Source of the DNA: Aquificota bacterium
GTDB taxonomy: Bacteria; Aquificota; Aquificia; Aquificales; Aquificaceae
Direction of reading: 5' to 3'
Assembly (NCBI GenBank): GCA_013153495.1
Contig: JAADEH010000012.1
Coordinates: 496,001 to 560,000 of the forward strand
DNA length: 64,000 nt
Shown: in pieces, positions 43,503 through 51,697 of the stretch
Layout: each line of letters starts with the position of its first letter
Position numbering within the stretch: the first letter of the stretch is position 1
Translations under genes and position numbers: made by a program
Notes under the pieces: generated by a model
What the model was told of the DNA's origin: nothing
The model's database searches: none
The model's input: only the letters and a program-made list of their open reading frames with translations

Positions 43503-45068
43503 TCAGACAGTTCCCTCTTCCCTTATCTCGCTTCTCTGCAATATGTATTCCTTGCGCATGATGGCTCTGTTGAGAGCATCTACGAAGGCGTTAACACTTG
43601 CCTTTATTATATCCGTATCCACACCTCTTCCCGAAGCCTTCACCCCATCGAGTTCGAGAACTACCCGAGCTTCAGCCTGAGCGTCGGTGTTGGGAGTCAG
43701 AGCCTTTATGGAGTAATCCAAGAGCTTCGTGTCTATGTCGAGAGCTTTTTGAATAGCCTTTATGGTAGCATCTACGGGTCCGTTTCCGGTTGAGGTAGCT
43801 GTTCTCTCCTCTCCTTTGAAGAGGAGTTTTACCGTAGCGGTAGGCATGAGGTTGTCTCCGCTCTGAACCTGGAAGTGCTCGACCTTTATGGGTTCTTCGT
43901 CTTCGAGTTTCATAAACTCCTGGTATATCAGCGCTTCTATGTCTTCGTCATAGACTTCCTTCTTTTTATCCGCAAGAGCTTTCAGTTGTTCGTATATGCG
44001 ATTTAGGTCTTCTTCCGTGTATTTTATGCCGTATTCGTCGAGCTTCTTCTTAAGAGCGTGCCTGCCGGAGTGCTTTCCTAAAACTATTCTCCTGCTTGCG
44101 GGAAAGCCAACATCTTCGGGGTTCATTATTTCGTAGGTTAACCTGTGGCTGAGAACTCCGTGCTGGTGAATTCCACTTTCGTGGGCAAAGGCGTTATCTC
44201 CCACTATGGCTTTGTTGGGTGGAACGAAGGAACCCGTTATCCTGCACAGGAGCCTCGAGGTTTTGTAAAGCTCCTTCGTATTAACATCGGTGTATAGACC
44301 TCCAAAATAATCCTTCCTAACCCTCAGAGCCATAACTATCTCTTCTAAGGCGGCGTTTCCTGCCCTTTCACCTATGCCGTTTATGGTGCACTCTACCTGC
44401 CGTGCTCCGTGCTTTACAGCGGTGAGCGAGTTGGCAACCGCAAGCCCGAGGTCGTCGTGGCAGTGAACGCTGAGCACCACCTTGTCTATGTTCGGAACAT
44501 TGTTAATAATGTCCTCTATAAGCTTTCCGAATTCCTCCGGAACGGCGTATCCTACCGTGTCGGGTATGTTTATTACTGTTGCACCTGCCTTTATAGCCTC
44601 CTCTATCGCACGGTATAGAAACTCCCTTTCGCTACGGGTAGCGTCCTCGCAGGAAAACTCGACGTCATCCGTAAATCTGCGAGCAAAGGATACGGCGCTC
44701 TTTATTCTCTCGAGAACCTGCTCGGGTTCCATCTTGAGTTTATACTTCATGTGTATTTCTGAGGTGGCGATGAATGTGTGTATCCTCTTCCTCTGTGCAG
44801 GCTCCAAAGCCTTTGCGGCAACTTCAATATCCTTTTCAAGTGCCCTTGCAAGGGAGCATATAACAGGTCCCTTAACCTCACGGGCTATTCTGTTTACCGC
44901 TTCAAAGTCTCCCTGAGAGGCAACCGCAAAACCGGCTTCTATAATGTCAACTCCGAGTCTGGCAAGCTGAAGAGCCATCTGAAGTTTTTCCTCGGTTGTC
45001 ATAGAAAAGCCCGGTGCCTGCTCTCCGTCCCTGAGCGTGGTGTCGAATATGTAAACCTTTTCCGACAT
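43503..45068 (-). CDS. leuA: 2-isopropylmalate synthase
   Basis: First committed step of leucine synthesis: acetyl-CoA plus 2-oxoisovalerate. Length 521 residues, the long bacterial form with catalytic TIM barrel (FDTTLRDGEQAPGFSMT; HCHDDLGLAVANSL as metal site) and the C-terminal regulatory domain for leucine feedback (about 390-510). The ATG at 45068 is preceded by GGAGGACTG on the minus strand, and about 26 bases further up lies a Fur-like box. Confidence 0.95.
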   Translation of the reverse strand: MSEKVYIFDTTLRDGEQAPGFSMTTEEKLQMALQLARLGVDIIEAGFAVASQGDFEAVNRIAREVKGPVICSLARALEKDIEVAAKALEPAQRKRIHTFIATSEIHMKYKLKMEPEQVLERIKSAVSFARRFTDDVEFSCEDATRSEREFLYRAIEEAIKAGATVINIPDTVGYAVPEEFGKLIEDIINNVPNIDKVVLSVHCHDDLGLAVANSLTAVKHGARQVECTINGIGERAGNAALEEIVMALRVRKDYFGGLYTDVNTKELYKTSRLLCRITGSFVPPNKAIVGDNAFAHESGIHQHGVLSHRLTYEIMNPEDVGFPASRRIVLGKHSGRHALKKKLDEYGIKYTEEDLNRIYEQLKALADKKKEVYDEDIEALIYQEFMKLEDEEPIKVEHFQVQSGDNLMPTATVKLLFKGEERTATSTGNGPVDATIKAIQKALDIDTKLLDYSIKALTPNTDAQAEARVVLELDGVKASGRGVDTDIIKASVNAFVDALNRAIMRKEYILQRSEIREEGTV

Positions 45069-45093
45069 ATCAGTCCTCCATCTTCGGTTTAAA

Positions 45094-45108
45094 TGATAAT
45101 AATTCTCA
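45094..45108. promoter_or_regulatory. Fur-like operator upstream of leuA
   Basis: TGATAAT-A-ATTCTCA is a 7-1-7 palindrome matching the Fur consensus TGATAATnATTATCA at all but one position, and it sits in the longer near-palindrome AAATGATAATAATTCTCATTT (45091-45111). It lies 26-40 bases before the leuA start and just after the stop of the upstream sensor gene. A PerR- or Zur-type relative could also bind. Confidence 0.55.
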
Positions 45109-45120
45109 TTTAGAAGCTTG

Positions 45121-46014
45121 TCAACTCATCATATCCATAAGCTTCTTCATACTTACCCTGAGCCTCTCTATAGCTCTTGCCAACATACCTATTTCGTTTT
45201 CGGACTGATAGGGAACTTTGTCTTCAAGTTCACCTTTGCTAATTTTTTCAACCTTTTCCTTCAACGTATCCACAGGTTTAAAGACTCTAATGTTAAGTAT
45301 AGCAAGCAGTAATGCAGACAACAGAATAAACACTCCCCCTGTAATGCCCCCATTCACCAAACCGTCCATACGTGCCCTGGCAAGAACTTCATCAAAGGGT
45401 ATGTATATAACTATCGCTCCGTTGACCTTTCCCACGGGCCAGTTTGGGTCACTTTTGGGTTTATACCTTTCCTTCACAGCTCTTGGCATAGCCTCCAATG
45501 TTCCATGACAGCGTAAACAGCTCTGTTTAGGTATAACCGCAAAGGCTTTAACGTAGTAATCTCTTCCTTTATGAAGCGTTATACCTTCATATTCCTTCAG
45601 GTTCTTCGATTGCAAATATGCTATTATCCACATTTCCGTGTCGTTTGGCTTGTTTCTCGGGTTGAGGGGTTTTATCGCTACTTGTCTAAGTTCCATATCC
45701 GGTATGTCTCTGTTGACCATCTTAAATATGGAAGCTGTAAAGAAGGAAGAGGATTGAGCTTCTAATATAAAATCCTCGTTAGTGCATCCTGCTGCAAGGA
45801 GTTCGTAAACCTTTGGTCTGAGGGTTTTTCTAACATACTCCCTCGACGCTTTCACAAAAGCCATGGTTGTCTCTATTCTGCTTTTTGTAGCTTCTATAGC
45901 TTGTTCTACTGTATGCCTGTATATCAGATAACCCACAACCGCACCAACTACGATACCTGCAACAATTATGAGCACAGTTAATTCCGTTCTTATGCTTTTG
46001 AAAGGCGACTTCAC
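45121..46014 (-). CDS. heme-c-containing HAMP sensor without output domain (module B)
   Basis: Membrane sensor of 297 residues: span at about 13-35, periplasmic DUF3365 (Tll0287-like) domain with a c-type heme site SCLRCHGTLEAMP, a second span at about 225-245, then a HAMP domain (ILNIRVFKPVDTLKEKVEKISKGELEDKVP) and a short coil ending MKKLMDMMS. There is no histidine kinase, cyclase or methyl-accepting domain. Its last 25 residues resemble those of the Cache-HAMP protein at 48.2 kb. The next gene upstream encodes a DUF4388-like repeat protein. By context the signal goes to the GTPase of module B (inference). Confidence 0.82.
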   Translation of the reverse strand: MKSPFKSIRTELTVLIIVAGIVVGAVVGYLIYRHTVEQAIEATKSRIETTMAFVKASREYVRKTLRPKVYELLAAGCTNEDFILEAQSSSFFTASIFKMVNRDIPDMELRQVAIKPLNPRNKPNDTEMWIIAYLQSKNLKEYEGITLHKGRDYYVKAFAVIPKQSCLRCHGTLEAMPRAVKERYKPKSDPNWPVGKVNGAIVIYIPFDEVLARARMDGLVNGGITGGVFILLSALLLAILNIRVFKPVDTLKEKVEKISKGELEDKVPYQSENEIGMLARAIERLRVSMKKLMDMMS

Positions 46015-47144
46015 TTAACCAACCTCCTAACTTTACTTATAAATCCTGTCCTGTGTTCCTCAAAGGGTATTTCTTTTGCAAGGGTATTTATTAAATCTTT
46101 AAGTCTGTTCGCAGGTATAGAATGGTCTTTCCAACCAAATTCCTTTAGTATTTTGCTCCACAAAACTTTGCCGACGGGTCCTATTTCATCTATGAAAGCC
46201 TCTTTTATCGCGGATACCTTGTCCTCCGATACTTTCTCAGTTATGTCTTCATGTGTGTCTATATCCAACTTTATGCTTTTAGGCTCCTCCTCCACGTAAA
46301 GAGGATATAAGTAAAACTTACCCGAAAAGTTTATTCTTCCCTCCGCAATTTCCCTAAGTTCCAAAAGACTTTCCCTGATTGTAGTTACATGGTTTCCTTT
46401 CAGGAAGAAGCTGTAATATCTGTTGTCCCTCCCGCCATCAAGATAGAGTAGTGCTGTCATCTTCCTTTCTTTTATATCGTCTGAAAGGGCTAAGAGTTCA
46501 GGTTGTCCTTCAATTACTCCTTCCCTCATAGATTTAAGCCCTCCCATAGATGATAAGAGCTTAGCAAAGTCGTGTTTGAGAGTAAACAGACTTACCATGC
46601 TTCTTTCATAATTGTTGTTTATATATTTGAGAGCATCTTCTCCTTTAAGACCCTGAGAAAACACCCCGATAGGGGTTCCTTTATAGAAGATTATTATTCC
46701 AAATACATCTTTGTGTGTGTGGAACATTGCGTATCCACTGTGAAGCCCTCTCTCAAATCTATCTATAAGCCTATCTGTGTTAAAAGTATTTGCAGGCAAA
46801 CAGGTTTCAAGTTCATACCCATAACCTGCAAGACATAAAGCACAGTCCCTTTCGGGATTAAAGCTTCCTTTTAACGCATTAAGAATATTAAATAGGTCTG
46901 TTTCAATTATTTGGGCTGTTCCCGTCCTGGGCAAAGTGTATCCGCTTGGATGTGCCTCTTCAAATCCGTTTTCAGATGAGATAAACACCCTTTCAGGCTT
47001 CCCTTTATAAAAAGCTATGTATTCATTAACTTTCCATATACTTACCTTGATAAATCCAGTAAACTCTTCCTTCTTTAGCTCTTCAAATACTACATCTAAG
47101 TCTGCATACTCAAGATTTATAGTATCCCTTATTTCTTGGCGCAT
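46011..47144 (-). CDS. DUF4388-like repeat protein, paralogue of the 49.4-kb gene (module B)
   Basis: Soluble protein of 377 residues. Three similar beta segments recur: TGFIKVSIWKVNEYIAFYKGKPERVF, GYAMFHTHKDVFGIIIFYKGTPIGVF and ALLYLDGGRDNRYYSFFLKG, each the strand pattern of a DUF4388/PATAN-like unit. The C-terminus IDEIGPVGKVLWSKILKEFGW is shared with the 394-residue paralogue at 49.4-50.5 kb. Its start overlaps the GTPase stop by 16 bases, and its stop overlaps the heme sensor start. Likely an adaptor between GTPase and sensor; no catalytic motif seen. Confidence 0.72.
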   Translation of the reverse strand: MRQEIRDTINLEYADLDVVFEELKKEEFTGFIKVSIWKVNEYIAFYKGKPERVFISSENGFEEAHPSGYTLPRTGTAQIIETDLFNILNALKGSFNPERDCALCLAGYGYELETCLPANTFNTDRLIDRFERGLHSGYAMFHTHKDVFGIIIFYKGTPIGVFSQGLKGEDALKYINNNYERSMVSLFTLKHDFAKLLSSMGGLKSMREGVIEGQPELLALSDDIKERKMTALLYLDGGRDNRYYSFFLKGNHVTTIRESLLELREIAEGRINFSGKFYLYPLYVEEEPKSIKLDIDTHEDITEKVSEDKVSAIKEAFIDEIGPVGKVLWSKILKEFGWKDHSIPANRLKDLINTLAKEIPFEEHRTGFISKVRRLVK

Positions 47145-47692
47145 GCCTTTTCTATGAGTATCTTTTTAACTATAGCTTGGAAGGTTTCAAGAACCCCCTT
47201 CCCCTGAGTGGCTATGGCTTCTACGTGTTCCGTCCCCCAAGGGTTACATACCGGCTCCAGCTCGTCAATGGGCAAGGCATCGGGCAAGTCCCTTTTGTTG
47301 TATTGGACTACCACCGGTAAGGAATAGAGGTCAAATCCTTGCTCTTTCAGCACCGCTGCGGTTTCCCTAAGCACGAGAAAGTTTATATTTTCCCTTTCTT
47401 TGGAACTATCAACCACAAAGACGAGACCATCTACACCCTTCATTATGACCTTTCTGAGAGGATGAAGTCTGAATTGACCCGGTGTAGTGAGGACTTTTAT
47501 GTCTATCTTTTGTCCGTCAATGTTCAGGGAGCTTAAAAACATTTCTACGAACAAAGTCCTGTTTTCATCCGTTTCCATGGATATGTAATCGCCTTTAGTT
47601 ACTCCCTTTTCCCTGAGTTTATCGTATAGGACCTTTACATTGGTGCTTTTTCCTGCCAAAGATGCTCCGAAATATACAACCTTGAGTTTCAT
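47129..47692 (-). CDS. MglA-like small Ras-family GTPase (module B)
   Basis: Ras-like GTPase, 187 residues. P-loop GASLAGKS at 9-16, TPGQ at 70-73, NKRD at 132-135. It is closer in layout to Myxococcus MglA than the module-A protein is (METDENRTLFVEMF between switch regions). The start overlaps the Roadblock gene stop (ATGA), so the two are translationally coupled, as expected for an MglA/MglB pair. Confidence 0.92.
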   Translation of the reverse strand: MKLKVVYFGASLAGKSTNVKVLYDKLREKGVTKGDYISMETDENRTLFVEMFLSSLNIDGQKIDIKVLTTPGQFRLHPLRKVIMKGVDGLVFVVDSSKERENINFLVLRETAAVLKEQGFDLYSLPVVVQYNKRDLPDALPIDELEPVCNPWGTEHVEAIATQGKGVLETFQAIVKKILIEKACAKK

Positions 47693-48180
47693 GATGCCCC
47701 CAGTATTTTGTTGAGTTTATCCTCAATAGCCTCGGGAGAAAGTCTCAGCAGTTTCGAAGGCTTTGGCTTCACAGAGCTGAATATTCTGTTTAGTTCTTCT
47801 GTAAGTTCTTTTAGGAAGAGTCTTACAGTTCCGAGAGCAACACTCTTTGGACATAGGACGCCTACAAGAAATCTATCACCCACAGCTTTTACGACAACAT
47901 TTTGCTTTTTACTCTCATACTGTATCGCATCGAGTAAATCTTCCTGAGACACCATCTTTGCCATTTCGAAAGCTGCACCAAATATACCGCTTATAATGCT
48001 TGCAAGGAATTCTGCTTGTGTTTCATCAAGATTTTTACCATAGAAGGAGATTATTCTCCCCGCATCGTCTGAGAGGATAACGAGGTCCGCATCGGTTTTG
48101 GTTATAAAGTTCTTAAGAGTATTTATTAGTTGTCTCTCTACCTCCTCGTCTATTTCATACTGGACCACGTCAAGCTCCAT
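47689..48180 (-). CDS. Roadblock/LC7-like protein (module B)
   Basis: Protein of 163 residues from ATG 48180 (MELDVVQYEIDEEVERQL), which has GGAGGAGATT upstream; a longer frame adds ten residues without a ribosome-binding site. The Roadblock fold is read from DADLVILSDDAGRIISFYG, the helix LASIISGIFGAAFEMAKM and the strands NVVVKAVGDRFLVGVLCP. An extra C-terminal tail of about 45 residues (SSVKPKPSKLLRLSPEAIEDKLNKILG) is longer than in MglB. Partner and probable GTPase-activating protein for the adjacent GTPase. Confidence 0.82.
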   Translation of the reverse strand: MELDVVQYEIDEEVERQLINTLKNFITKTDADLVILSDDAGRIISFYGKNLDETQAEFLASIISGIFGAAFEMAKMVSQEDLLDAIQYESKKQNVVVKAVGDRFLVGVLCPKSVALGTVRLFLKELTEELNRIFSSVKPKPSKLLRLSPEAIEDKLNKILGAS

Positions 48181-48228
48181 AATCTCCTCCTCGATTAAAT
48201 GATATTTCAAATTTCATATCTATCAACC

Positions 48229-49344
48229 TCACTTAAGAAGGTCCATAACCTTCTTTATACTTATACGCATTCTCTCAAAAGCCTCGGCTAACTTTCCTAT
48301 CTCGTCTTTAGACTGTATGGGTATCTTCTGGTCAACGTCTCCCATACTTATCCTTTCTGTGTGCTCTATTAATGTGTTTATAGGCTCTTCAACGTAGCGC
48401 TTGAAAATCATATAGCTTATGAAGAAGCTGAATATTATTCCCAAGAACACAAACATAAGTATGTATATACCAAGCTGTTTGTAGGAGTCTATCACATGGG
48501 TTAGGTCGTATCCCAAGACTAAAAGTCCTATGTTTTTCTTAGAAAAGTCTCTAAGAGGTTTAGCGACAACAGCGTAATTCTCAACCATAATAACCTTTCC
48601 CGGATGTTCTACAGCTCTTAAAAGAAGTTGGCGTAACACAGGATTCGTTTCGTAATATAAAGCATACTGACCTACTTTTTGAGCTTTTGAAACCCATTCT
48701 GAATGTGATGCAGCTCTTCTATTTATTAGGACTATGGTATCTATACTTTTAAGTTCCTTGAGTTTGTCAAGTATTGGGTCAAAAGGAACTATAAGCTCTA
48801 CAGCTCCCAAGTATGTGTCTCCATCCATAACCGGAACAGCTCCGGTAACTATTGTTCTTCTCAAACCCACTTCTATACCCTTCTGGGGCGCTCTTCTCTG
48901 AGCAACGGTGACTATAACCTTTCTGAATTTAGAAACGTCTATTCCGTATCTTTCAGGGTTCCATGTCCTGAAAAAGGAAACCGCAATAGGCGTAAGGAAA
49001 TGCAGTCTTATGTCATACACACCCGTTAGGTTTTCAAGCTCGGCTCTGATTCTGACATATTTTTTAAGAAGCTGTCTATCTCTGTTTCTAAAAGCATTCT
49101 TTACATCAGGGTCAAGACTCACAAGGTATGCCACTGCAAGACCGTGCCTTTCTTCACTTGCCACTCTTTCCAAAAAGAGCTTGTATCCACTCTCAAGAAT
49201 TTCTTCAGCTTGCTTTTTTAACTGCTGTTGTATCAAGTAGTAACTTATAGCACTTACTGATACTATCAGAAGCACCAGAACCGCAATGTTTGGAACAACA
49301 AATTTTTCTATCAATGATGCGTTTCTGAAATATCTACCTAACAT
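48229..49344 (-). CDS. Cache-HAMP sensor without output domain (module B)
   Basis: Membrane receptor of 371 residues: span at 16-38, a large periplasmic region (40-290) of Cache type with EERHGLAVAYLVSLDPDVKNAFRNRD and GDTYLGAVELIVPF, second span at about 292-315, then HAMP (MIFKRYVEEPINTLIEHTERISMGDVDQKIPI) and a short coil ending MRISIKKVMDLLK. As in the heme sensor of this locus, nothing follows HAMP: it is the input half of a chemoreceptor. A typical Cache ligand is a small organic or inorganic anion, but I cannot name it. Confidence 0.82.
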   Translation of the reverse strand: MLGRYFRNASLIEKFVVPNIAVLVLLIVSVSAISYYLIQQQLKKQAEEILESGYKLFLERVASEERHGLAVAYLVSLDPDVKNAFRNRDRQLLKKYVRIRAELENLTGVYDIRLHFLTPIAVSFFRTWNPERYGIDVSKFRKVIVTVAQRRAPQKGIEVGLRRTIVTGAVPVMDGDTYLGAVELIVPFDPILDKLKELKSIDTIVLINRRAASHSEWVSKAQKVGQYALYYETNPVLRQLLLRAVEHPGKVIMVENYAVVAKPLRDFSKKNIGLLVLGYDLTHVIDSYKQLGIYILMFVFLGIIFSFFISYMIFKRYVEEPINTLIEHTERISMGDVDQKIPIQSKDEIGKLAEAFERMRISIKKVMDLLK

Positions 49345-49360
49345 CTATTTACCCCCTTAA

Positions 49361-50545
49361 TTAAATTATATCGGGTAATATGTCTTCGATTTTTCTCATA
49401 AATTCCTTACTCATATCCTCCTCGGGAAATTCCTTACGGAGTCTTTCTACGACAATCTTTAGCTGATTTAAGTTCATCGAGCTTTCTTTAAACCCATATT
49501 CTTCTAAGGTTTTCTCCCATATAAGCTTTCCGATAGGTCCTATGTCCCTGATGAATTCAGACTTTACAGCTGTAACTTTTTCCAGAGGGACTTCGGGAGA
49601 AGTATCTACGACTTCCTCGCTCGTTACTTCTATTACCACGTCTATGGTATTCGGCTTTTCTATAAGGGAAACTTCGTATAATTTGATAGTTCTGTCGGGT
49701 AGGTTTTCCACTTTTACAGATAGTCGTTCCTTGTCTTCTCCTTGTAAGAATACTCCCTTGTCCTTAACAAGGCTTTCTATAAGCTGTCCTCTGAAAAATA
49801 GGTCGTATCTTGATATACCTTCACTCTCTATAACTACAATTGCACTTCTTCTACCTTTGGATATGTATTCCCTTGCTTCCGAGTAGTTCTTTATCTGTAA
49901 GTCGAGTTCGATTATATTGTCGTCGTGCATTGAATACATAAAGCTAAGAAGCTCTGGTTCAAGAGCATACATAGACATAAAGCTTTTTGCCGGAATGAGA
50001 TGTGCGTTTATGTAGCTTATTGCGGGTTGTCCGTAGGAGCCATCTCCGGCGAATACAGCTACAGGGAGTCCACCCTGGAACACCACCAGCCCAAAGATTT
50101 CCTCTTCAGAATATAAAGCCATGTAGCCATCTAAGTGACTCCTTTGAGCGAGCAAAAACTCTCTGTTAACGTCAAGAAAACTCACAGATATAGGCTCCTG
50201 AATAGGAGTCCCGTGAGGAAAAAAGATTATGGAACCGTCCATTTTTGGATTATGCCTGTATTCAGCTATTGCAACTAAATCGTCCACAGTCGTTTCTGCA
50301 AGGGACGCTGTGCCATCCTCATCACCGAGTTTAAAGGTATCTGGTTCAGCACTTTGTCTGGTTCCATCTGTATTAAAGATGACAACTTTGTATGGTTCTC
50401 CTTCCCTTATTAGTAGGTATTCGTCCCTGGTCCAATAAACTACACGCAGGAAACCTGTGAGATTTTTCCTCCTTATTTCATCGATAACCTTGCTAAAGCT
50501 CATAACCTTGGTATCAAGGTCCTTAAAAAGATATCTCTTAAGCAT
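49361..50545 (-). CDS. DUF4388-like repeat protein, first gene of module B
   Basis: Protein of 394 residues, paralogue of the 377-residue protein at 46.0 kb. Repeat units: LTGFLRVVYWTRDEYLLIREGEPYKVV, GYMALYSEEEIFGLVVFQGGLPVAVF and SAIVVIESEGISRYDLFFRG. The C-terminal SEFIRDIGPIGKLIWEKTLEEYGF corresponds to DEIGPVGKVLWSKILKEFGW in the paralogue. The two paralogues flank the Cache sensor, Roadblock and GTPase genes, and each precedes one HAMP sensor gene, so each may serve its own sensor. Confidence 0.72.
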   Translation of the reverse strand: MLKRYLFKDLDTKVMSFSKVIDEIRRKNLTGFLRVVYWTRDEYLLIREGEPYKVVIFNTDGTRQSAEPDTFKLGDEDGTASLAETTVDDLVAIAEYRHNPKMDGSIIFFPHGTPIQEPISVSFLDVNREFLLAQRSHLDGYMALYSEEEIFGLVVFQGGLPVAVFAGDGSYGQPAISYINAHLIPAKSFMSMYALEPELLSFMYSMHDDNIIELDLQIKNYSEAREYISKGRRSAIVVIESEGISRYDLFFRGQLIESLVKDKGVFLQGEDKERLSVKVENLPDRTIKLYEVSLIEKPNTIDVVIEVTSEEVVDTSPEVPLEKVTAVKSEFIRDIGPIGKLIWEKTLEEYGFKESSMNLNQLKIVVERLRKEFPEEDMSKEFMRKIEDILPDII

Positions 50546-50565
50546 ATCCCCTCAAATTCCCTCCT

Positions 50566-51195
50566 CTAAAGTTTAGTCTTACAAGAGTCGCACAGGTCGC
50601 AAATGGGGCATTCTTCGCACTTGGGGTTTCTTGCAAGGCATATGTTCTTCCCGTGGTTGAGGAGTAAGAAGGAAAACTTGGTCCAGCTTTCTTTCGGGAC
50701 TATTTCCATCAGGTCCTGTTCCACTTTGTCAGGGTCTTTTTTGTCGGTAAAGCCTATCCTCTGAGCTACCCTAAGGACGTGCCTGTCCACTATTATTGCG
50801 GGAAGACCGAAGGCACCTCCTATCACCATGTTGGCTGTTTTCCTTCCCACACCGGGTAGCTTTACCATCTCCTCAACGCTCTTTGGGATTTCACCTCCGA
50901 ACTCCTCTACGAGAGCCTGACAGCACTTTTTTATGAGCTTTGCCTTTCTGCGATAAAAGTTTATGGAGCTGATGTCCTTCTCGAGCTGGTCCAAGGGGGC
51001 TTTTACCACGTCCTCGGGAGTTTTGTATTTGTTGAAAAGTTCTCTCCTCAGCTCGTTGACCTTTTTGTCAGACTCCTGAGCGGCGAGGATTGCCTCTATC
51101 AAAAGCTGAAAGGCGTTGTCATACTCAAGCTCGAGGCGGGCGTTCGGATAGAGTTCCTCAAGCCGTTCTATTACCTTAAGGGCTTTGTCTCTCAA
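50566..51195 (-). CDS. nth: endonuclease III
   Basis: DNA glycosylase/AP lyase for oxidised pyrimidines, 209 residues. The helix-hairpin-helix is LPGVGRKTANMVIG with the catalytic Asp in VDRHVLRVAQRIG (the catalytic Lys lies in the hairpin, GRKTA). Four cluster ligands, Cys-x6-Cys-x2-Cys-x5-Cys (CLARNPKCEECPICDLC), close it, plus one extra Cys in DSCKTKL. I start at TTG 51195, which overlaps the peroxiredoxin stop (TTGA); a longer frame starts 57 bases upstream but lies inside that gene. Confidence 0.92.
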   Translation of the reverse strand: MRDKALKVIERLEELYPNARLELEYDNAFQLLIEAILAAQESDKKVNELRRELFNKYKTPEDVVKAPLDQLEKDISSINFYRRKAKLIKKCCQALVEEFGGEIPKSVEEMVKLPGVGRKTANMVIGGAFGLPAIIVDRHVLRVAQRIGFTDKKDPDKVEQDLMEIVPKESWTKFSFLLLNHGKNICLARNPKCEECPICDLCDSCKTKL

Positions 51196-51662
51196 CTTTC
51201 CAACTCTTTGAGAATTTTCTCCACGTGTCCCTTTGCCTTTACGTTGTGCCATACCTTCGCTATCCTCCCCTCCTCATCTATAAGATAGGTTGACCTTATG
51301 ATACCTTTGGTAACCTTTCCATACATCTTTTTCTCTCCGTAAGCTCCGTAGGCTTCAGCCACCTTCTTGTCCGGGTCGCTCAGCAGGGGGAAGTTGAGGT
51401 TATACTTCTCCCTGAACTTTTTGTGGGAGCTAACGCTGTCGGGACTGACACCTACTACCTTGTATCCCATGGAGACGAGTCGGTTGAGGTTGTCCCTGAA
51501 GTCGCAGGCTTCCGTGGTGCATCCGGGTGTGTTGTCCTTGGGGTAGAAGTAAAGTATCAGCTTGCTTCCTCTGAAGTCCTTAAGACAAAATTCTTTCTCC
51601 TCACCTTTTTCATCTATTCCCTTTAAACAAAAGTCGGGAGCTTTGTCCCCTTCCTTTACCAT
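51192..51662 (-). CDS. bcp: peroxiredoxin of the Bcp/PrxQ type
   Basis: Thiol peroxidase, 156 residues. The peroxidatic Cys48 is in YPKDNTPGCTTEACDF, and Cys53 is the resolving Cys expected in PrxQ. Conserved Arg in STYLIDEEGRIAKVW context. It uses thioredoxin (trxA at 39.7 kb) or a relative. Ends overlapping nth; promoter region lies between it and the DUF5752 gene (35 bases). Confidence 0.93.
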   Translation of the reverse strand: MVKEGDKAPDFCLKGIDEKGEEKEFCLKDFRGSKLILYFYPKDNTPGCTTEACDFRDNLNRLVSMGYKVVGVSPDSVSSHKKFREKYNLNFPLLSDPDKKVAEAYGAYGEKKMYGKVTKGIIRSTYLIDEEGRIAKVWHNVKAKGHVEKILKELES

Positions 51663-51697
51663 TACGCTCCTCCCTGCTCAAGTTTAAGATTTATTAT

